A stretch of 64,000 nt of DNA, taken from the NCBI GenBank assembly GCA_017444825.1, contig JAFSVU010000014.1, positions 30,584 to 94,583 of the forward strand, read 5' to 3'. The stretch comes from Clostridia bacterium (GTDB lineage: Bacteria; Bacillota; Clostridia; UBA1212). Below are positions 59,680 through 64,000 of this stretch, one piece after another. Numbering within the stretch: the first letter of the stretch is position 1; each line of letters opens with the position of its first letter. Under the pieces are notes generated by a model. The model had not been told where the DNA came from. It did no database searches and saw nothing but the letters and a program-made list of their open reading frames with translations. Both the position numbers and the translations under genes were made by a program.

Positions 59680-60681
59680 TCACTTTCCCGTCCCTATAAT
59701 GAGCTCCAGCGCATTGCCTGCGTCGATCTCTCCGTTCTTCGAGCTCATGTCAAGCTCCGAGATCATGTCTATCATATTGGCAATGGTGGCCCTGTCGTAG
59801 AGCCCGCACTGCCTTAAGTACTTTTTCACCTGCCACTCTTTTATGCCGGTCTTTTCCGCGATCTCAAGTGCCGACAGCCTCTGGTCCGCAAGACATCTCA
59901 CGTCGTAAAGCGCCTGGTAGTGTCTCGAGACCGACACCAATATATACTGCGGCGCCACCTTCTCCTTCAGCATGGCATCGAGATACTTCATGGCCTTGTC
60001 AAAATTCTTCTCCACCACCGCATCTGTAAAGTCATACATCTTAGCGTCCGTGGAAAGCGGCGATTCCTTCAGCACCAGTTCCTCGTCAATGACTCCCTCC
60101 GGCACAAGCAGAGCGAGCCTGTCCACCTCGTTGTACAGACCGAAAAGCTCCGGTCCCAGGCCTTCGTAAAGAAGCCTTATAGCCTCAGACGTGATGCCCG
60201 CGCCGTTCAAATTGGCTCTTTTCACAAGGGAGCCGGTGACCTCGGAAAGAGATCTAAGTGAACAGTCATATACCGCTCCGCACTCCTCGAAAAGTTTGAA
60301 GAGCACATTATTTTTTTCCGCTTCGTTTTCGATAAAAATGGCAAAGCAGTCCTCTTCCAGAGTTCTCAGAAACTCGAACTCCTCTGCGGCAGATTTGGAT
60401 ATGGTCTTGAAATAGCCGCTGTTTTTTATGACCGCCACCGTGGTCTCCGCAAAGAGGAATGAGGAATCAAGCTCGGCCCTCAGGTCGTCCGCGGCAAGCT
60501 TTCCGTCAAAATGTTTAACGGATTCCCTGTCGACGCCTATCTTTTTTATCACCAGACCCGAAAAGTATGACTTGAGAAACTCATCCTGCCCGTAAAACAG
60601 GTAGACATTTTTGAGTGGATCCTTCTCTATGTGCGCCTTCATCGAAGATGCGCTTAAAACAGGCTCTGTCTTTTTCGCCAT
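59680..60681 (-). CDS. holA: DNA polymerase III subunit delta
   Basis: The 333-aa protein has the HolA pattern: VYLFYGQDEFLKSYF at about residues 26-40, the region of VAVIKNSGYFK and a C-terminal SVSRHYQALYDVRCLADQRLSALEIAEKTGI (in parts, HYQALYDVR and KTGIKEWQVKKYL), typical of delta's clamp-loader collar. It opens the sliding clamp during loading. It starts inside the 3' end of comEC (28-base overlap), the usual Firmicute comEC-holA arrangement. Confidence 0.94.
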   Translation of the reverse strand: MAKKTEPVLSASSMKAHIEKDPLKNVYLFYGQDEFLKSYFSGLVIKKIGVDRESVKHFDGKLAADDLRAELDSSFLFAETTVAVIKNSGYFKTISKSAAEEFEFLRTLEEDCFAIFIENEAEKNNVLFKLFEECGAVYDCSLRSLSEVTGSLVKRANLNGAGITSEAIRLLYEGLGPELFGLYNEVDRLALLVPEGVIDEELVLKESPLSTDAKMYDFTDAVVEKNFDKAMKYLDAMLKEKVAPQYILVSVSRHYQALYDVRCLADQRLSALEIAEKTGIKEWQVKKYLRQCGLYDRATIANMIDMISELDMSSKNGEIDAGNALELIIGTGK

Positions 60682-62924
60682 AATAACGTAAACTCCCGGC
60701 CAAAGGGACTCACTCCCGCGACCACACGGATTGCCCCGTCACGGTCAGTCCGGAATATCGCCTTATCATCGATCCCCAGGTCCTTTAATGTTTCAAGTAC
60801 AAGCTTTGACGGATGTCCGTAGCTGTTCCCGTACCCTACGCTTATGATAACATATTTCGGAGAGATCTCCCACAAGAATTTTTCGTTTCCGGAGGTTTTT
60901 GACCCGTGGTGAGGCAGGCAGAAGACATTGGTTTTTCCAAGCTCGCCCCGCTCAAGAAGCTCCCCCAGTTCCCCGTCCTCGGCGTCCCCCGGAAGCACGA
61001 TATTCCCCCATTTTCCCCGGAGAGTGACCACGAGAGACCCGTCGTTCAGATTTTCCTTATCGCCAATGGGCTCCGCCAGATCCATCACAGTATATTTCCC
61101 TAATTGTACGGACATTTCGCCATCCACCGGAAGCGCGTTCACCCCGAAGCACGCACCAAGCTCATTGCAGTATTTGTCGTACGCGTTGTCCGGCACGAAC
61201 ACCCGCTCCGGCCCGTATTCCGAAAGCACCCTCGCCAGCCCTCCGTAATGGTCGGAATGGCCGTGGGAAATGACGATAAAGTCAAGCTTGAACACCCCCT
61301 CCCTTTTAAGAAGCGCCGGAATATCCGTATTCCCCGTGCCCGTGTCAACAAGCCCCGTCACACCGTCCACCGTTCTCACAAGCGCCGCGCTCCCCTGGCC
61401 CACGTCGAAAAAAAGCACCTCCGCACGGGTCATGCCAAAGCATAAAAGGGACAGGACGCCGACAAGGCAGGCCGACACGGGAAGTATTTTGCCTTTTCTT
61501 CCCCTCACCAGCCAGAGCAGGACCGCATAGTAGATCACGCAAAACACGATACCCGGGGCACCGCATTCGGTCTTGAAAAACCAGTTGTCCCCGCCGGATA
61601 TACCGTCTGCCGCCCTCTGAAGCCCGTAAGAAAGGCTCACCATGGTCCGCGCCGCCCCGTCAAGAGACATCCACGAAAAAAGCTTATCCACGGCATACAC
61701 TCCGTAGCCTCCCAGAGTCAGCAGACATGCAACGTGTGAAGCCGGGGCCGAAAGCAGCATGCCGCAGGGCGAAAACGACCCGAACCTGCTCATCATCACA
61801 GGAAGAAGTCCCGTGTTCACGGCAATGCCGGGAAGAAATATACCCGTGATCCTGTTTTTGCACAGCTTCGTTTTTTTGAGTGCCGGCAGTATCTCCGCAA
61901 TAGCCAATACCGCCCCGTACGAAAGTATGAAGCCTGTCCCGAAAACACTGTAAGGATTTGCCAAAAGCGTTATCAGGCCCGCGATCCCCAATGTGTTTTT
62001 TATGTTCGGCGGCCTCCTCAGCACAGAGGCAACGGCGCCGCATATAAACATTATTGCGGCTCTCGTCACGGTACAGGACCCGCCTGCGGCAAACCACAGG
62101 AACACCACCGGTATTATCAGCAGCAGTTTCCTTTTGTCTTCTTTTATCGCCGTCCTCCCAAGAAGCGCCGCAAAGGGCACCGTGAAGAACGACACGTGGG
62201 CCCCCGACACCGCGATGAGATGGGAAAAACCCGCTGTCGTAAGATTGCCCCTCGCCTCCGTATCAAGGGCCCCTGTCTCGCCTGTCATGACCGCCTTTAT
62301 AAGCGCCGAAAAATCCCCGGTGAAATACTTGTCAAGGCTCTTCGATATGTCCTCCCGGACCCTTGACGAATAATAGCCGGGCGACCTTAAAATCTTTCTC
62401 TCCGCGCCGTTGCCGTCAGAAAATGCCGCAAAAAGGAATCCCTCCTTCACATCCTCCGGCACATTAAGGTCGCCGTCTCCGGCGTATGCAAGGCAGTCTA
62501 TCCTATGAGATCTCAGGTATCTGCAGTAATCGAACTCGTGAAAATTGCCCGCCGTCCCCGGGACCTGCACCTTGAGCTCATTGGCAATGCACACCCCCGC
62601 TTTGAGGGCCGCCAGCCGCTCTTTGTAATACATGTAGTCGCCCTTGATCAGTATCCGGTACCTCCTGCCCTCCCCGTCCTTTGCGGAAAAGATAAAGTCC
62701 TTTTCCCCGTTCCATGGCTCCCTGTAAACTTCCCCGTACAGCCCCTTCAGTGTAAAATTTTCCTTGTGCACGAAGCTCCGGTCCAGATATATCCCGCAAA
62801 ACACATAACACATCAGGGCACAGACAACCATGACCCACAAAAACGGCTCCGTTCTGATCCGTCTCAGCACGCGCCTGACAAACACCCCGCTCACCTCCGT
62901 AAAGCGCGGCTTCTTTTCAAACAT
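60654..62924 (-). CDS. comEC: ComEC/Rec2-family DNA internalisation channel
   Basis: The 756-aa protein has an N-terminal DUF4131-like OB region, a competence domain with GLLLIPVVFLW-type helices, LIAVSGAHVSFFTVP (the ComEC signature around residue 236-250) and GGSCTVTRAAIMFICGAVA, and a C-terminal metallo-beta-lactamase domain with ISHGHSDHYGGL and LPHHGSKTS. The channel passes single-stranded DNA across the membrane and the nuclease-like domain may degrade the other strand. All three domains are present, so natural transformation is possible, but no comEA, pilus or regulatory competence genes are in the window. The ATG has only a weak ribosome site. Confidence 0.94.
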   Translation of the reverse strand: MFEKKPRFTEVSGVFVRRVLRRIRTEPFLWVMVVCALMCYVFCGIYLDRSFVHKENFTLKGLYGEVYREPWNGEKDFIFSAKDGEGRRYRILIKGDYMYYKERLAALKAGVCIANELKVQVPGTAGNFHEFDYCRYLRSHRIDCLAYAGDGDLNVPEDVKEGFLFAAFSDGNGAERKILRSPGYYSSRVREDISKSLDKYFTGDFSALIKAVMTGETGALDTEARGNLTTAGFSHLIAVSGAHVSFFTVPFAALLGRTAIKEDKRKLLLIIPVVFLWFAAGGSCTVTRAAIMFICGAVASVLRRPPNIKNTLGIAGLITLLANPYSVFGTGFILSYGAVLAIAEILPALKKTKLCKNRITGIFLPGIAVNTGLLPVMMSRFGSFSPCGMLLSAPASHVACLLTLGGYGVYAVDKLFSWMSLDGAARTMVSLSYGLQRAADGISGGDNWFFKTECGAPGIVFCVIYYAVLLWLVRGRKGKILPVSACLVGVLSLLCFGMTRAEVLFFDVGQGSAALVRTVDGVTGLVDTGTGNTDIPALLKREGVFKLDFIVISHGHSDHYGGLARVLSEYGPERVFVPDNAYDKYCNELGACFGVNALPVDGEMSVQLGKYTVMDLAEPIGDKENLNDGSLVVTLRGKWGNIVLPGDAEDGELGELLERGELGKTNVFCLPHHGSKTSGNEKFLWEISPKYVIISVGYGNSYGHPSKLVLETLKDLGIDDKAIFRTDRDGAIRVVAGVSPFGREFTLLWRKRQSLF

Positions 62925-63076
62925 AATTGACCATCAGCAGACCGATTCTACACCCTTCAAATATTTCCCGCAAGAGGTGGAAATAATTTTTTTCGAAGCA
63001 TCCGAAGGGCCCGAAAGCATTAGGAAAAAGCCCGAAAACCGCCCGAAAAACCGTTCCACCCATCTTAAAAAAGTTG

Positions 63077-63104
63077 TTGACAAATATCGCGAAAGTGATA
63101 TACT
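63077..63104 (+). promoter_or_regulatory. promoter of tRNA-Gly
   Basis: TTGACA, 16 bases, TATACT on the plus strand, 30 bases before the tRNA. The upstream gap 62925-63076 holds no gene; it has several CCGAAA-like words and A/T tracts. Confidence 0.8.
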
Positions 63105-63134
63105 TGCTTAGCGGTCTTCCCAAGATCGATTTTT

Positions 63135-63208
63135 GCGGGTGTTGTTCAATGGTAGAACGTCAGCCTTCCAAGCTGAACACGAGGGTTCTATTCCCTTCAC
63201 CCGCTCCA
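63135..63208 (+). tRNA. tRNA-Gly (anticodon TCC), CCA encoded
   Basis: The cloverleaf is complete: 7-bp acceptor stem (GCGGGTG with CACCCGC), D arm GTTC-AATGGTA-GAAC, anticodon stem TCAGC/GCTGA with loop CTTCCAA (anticodon TCC), T stem GAGGG/CCCTT (one G-U) and encoded CCA at 63206-63208. The T loop is TTCTATT: position 57 is T where almost all tRNAs have a purine, and position 9 is T where a purine is usual. It has its own promoter and terminator. Confidence 0.95.
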
Positions 63209-63211
63209 TTG

Positions 63212-63239
63212 AGGGACTGCAACAATGCAGTCCTTTTTT
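63212..63239 (+). terminator. rho-independent terminator of tRNA-Gly
   Basis: GGACTGCA and its complement form an 8-bp stem with an ACAA tetraloop followed by six Ts. Confidence 0.9.
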
Positions 63240-63301
63240 CTTGTAAGCAATACATCGTATTCCTATGCAGCACTTCTGCTTTGCTTTTCCTTTTTAGCAA
63301 A

Positions 63302-63338
63302 CGGGCTGTGATCAATTTAAGTCACAGCCCGCATTTTT
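63302..63338. terminator. bidirectional terminator between tRNA-Gly and the unknown gene
   Basis: CGGGCTGTGA and its complement form a 10-bp stem with a ten-base loop. TTTTT follows on the plus strand. It lies about 45 bases after the stop of the minus-strand gene at 63.4-63.8 kb and likely ends that transcript. Confidence 0.8.
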
Positions 63339-63381
63339 ATATATTGCATACTATTTTACTGTATGGATCAGCAGTGATCAC

Positions 63382-63846
63382 TCACGCCATCGTACTGAGG
63401 GAATATTTCTTTCCGCTAAGATCTGAAGCGATTCTCAGAATTTCAGATACTATTTCATAAATTCGCTTTGCCTTTGGCATCATGTCGAATTCCGGTACCG
63501 CTGAAGCAAGATTGCGGTAACTGAAAAAAAGGTCTTTCCCCCTATTAAATATCCGAAGATCTATTGAGTTTGTGCTTTCTTCTGCCACTTCTATCTCCGG
63601 TTCCTCGATGTTTTCCGAGAGGATAGGATCGCTGCACATATCCGTGATTCTGCAGACACCATCTGCGGAATAGATATTGTTTAATGATCCTTCGTTAGCA
63701 TCTGCTCCAAAAAGAAGATTCCTCACATCTATCTCGACATTACATTCTTCTGCATCGCTTAATGTGATCCTGACAACCTGGAATGTCTTTGAACCGGTAA
63801 CGGTCACCTGTACGACCGGATCACCCTGCAACTTTCTTTCGGACAC
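63382..63846 (-). CDS. protein of unknown function
   Basis: I do not recognise this 154-aa protein. It starts at a GTG 11 bases after GGAGG. It has VVQVTVTGSKTFQVVRITLSDAEECNVEIDV at the N-terminus (in parts, KTFQVVRITL), an acidic middle (ENIEEPEIEVAEEST) and a helical end (AKRIYEIVSEILRIASDL), with no signal or membrane segment. Its DNA is more A/T-rich and its codons (ATT, TCT, TTA-like choices) differ from the GC-rich use of neighbours, hinting at recent transfer or a small, lowly expressed accessory gene. Confidence 0.55.
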   Translation of the reverse strand: MSERKLQGDPVVQVTVTGSKTFQVVRITLSDAEECNVEIDVRNLLFGADANEGSLNNIYSADGVCRITDMCSDPILSENIEEPEIEVAEESTNSIDLRIFNRGKDLFFSYRNLASAVPEFDMMPKAKRIYEIVSEILRIASDLSGKKYSLSTMA

Positions 63847-63885
63847 GACTTAATCATCCTCCAATATATATATTTCAGGATAACG

Positions 63886-64000
63886 TCATGATTTGGACCC
63901 GTCAGCGAGCTCGCGGAGTAAGCAGAAACCGCATCCACCGACAATATTACCAAGCGTGATCATCACTAGCCTCAGAACAGCGCTCACAGACCAAGCCCCA
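63886..64000 (-). CDS. probable formate/nitrite transporter family protein, C-terminal end
   Basis: The frame is open from the window edge to a TGA and encodes about 38 residues. The stretch LVMITLGNIVGGCGFC resembles the VTLGNIVGG motif in the last membrane helix of the FNT family (FocA/NirC channels). A short polar tail (LRELADGSKS) follows. FNT channels move formate, nitrite or hydrosulfide across the membrane. With only the end present, the call rests on one motif. Confidence 0.45.
   Translation of the reverse strand, partial: GAWSVSAVLRLVMITLGNIVGGCGFCLLRELADGSKS

Overview
The window comes from an anaerobic, low-oxygen Gram-positive bacterium, most likely of class Clostridia, with a moderately GC-rich genome. 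The evidence is the Firmicute-style gene content and order (nadD-yqeK-rsfS, yggS-sepF, pfkA, mutS2, radA, comEC-holA), the cell-wall genes of a monoderm (lgt, rodA, an LCP-family ligase, a sepF), a strictly anaerobic ribonucleotide reductase (nrdD/nrdG), a corrinoid methyltransferase module, and no outer-membrane or respiratory genes. I cannot place it to genus. Promoters are classical sigma-A type and most genes start with ATG behind a GGAGG-like site.

Layout. 1-5.3 kb (+): the end of an M18 aminopeptidase, a secreted C-terminally anchored protein, a diacylglycerol-kinase-like enzyme, a zinc-ribbon membrane protein and a triple-TPM-domain membrane protein, closed by a strong bidirectional terminator. 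5.4-13.1 kb (-): gph-like phosphatase, rsfS, a nadD-yqeK fusion, UPF0210 and its ACT partner, a degenerate polysaccharide-deacetylase-like lipoprotein, a PLP enzyme of the methionine gamma-lyase family and a PAP2 phosphatase. 13.1-16.4 kb (-): a three-gene corrinoid methyl-transfer module (activator, UroD-type methyltransferase, corrinoid protein). 16.4-23.6 kb (-): RNA-modification and DNA genes (yhbY, two SpoU methyltransferases, flavodoxin, mnmA, gyrA). 23.7-30.6 kb (-): division and envelope genes (sepF, an unpaired RelB-like antitoxin, yggS, a HlyD-like adaptor, rodA, lgt). 30.6-36.7 kb (-): a Gld-like ABC exporter with two large accessory membrane proteins and an LCP protein. 37-44 kb (+): a leucine-rich-repeat lipoprotein, a GH39-like hydrolase, a GDSL hydrolase, a tyrosine-phosphatase-like enzyme, coaX, an ECF transporter S component and a zinc-ribbon membrane protein. 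44.3-50.2 kb (-): radA, an OMP-decarboxylase-like protein without its catalytic residues, mutS2 and pfkA. 50.4-64 kb: a GDSL hydrolase, low-complexity lipoprotein, trxB, nrdD with a fused redoxin domain, nrdG, a sirtuin, two exported proteins, holA, comEC, tRNA-Gly, an unknown gene and the end of a probable formate/nitrite transporter.

The most unusual signal is a dispersed intergenic repeat found at seven loci. On the strand of its upstream gene it reads as a GC-rich block (consensus near RGTGCCGCNC) followed by a heptamer array (GTAAYAR, period 7). It always lies just 3' of a gene on the same strand. In six of the seven cases the gene's own stop codon is the AAGTAA of the element, so those proteins all end in Lys. 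Because 7 leaves remainder 1 on division by 3, three heptamers place TAA in all three frames. A second whole-window signal is a strong excess of the word RCCAATG/CATTGGY, in coding and non-coding DNA. Other points of interest are a redoxin-fused class III ribonucleotide reductase beside trxB with two NrdR-like boxes, two enzyme-fold proteins that appear catalytically dead, and a perfect palindrome at the pfkA start of transcription. All start, promoter and motif calls are by eye; no database search was run.
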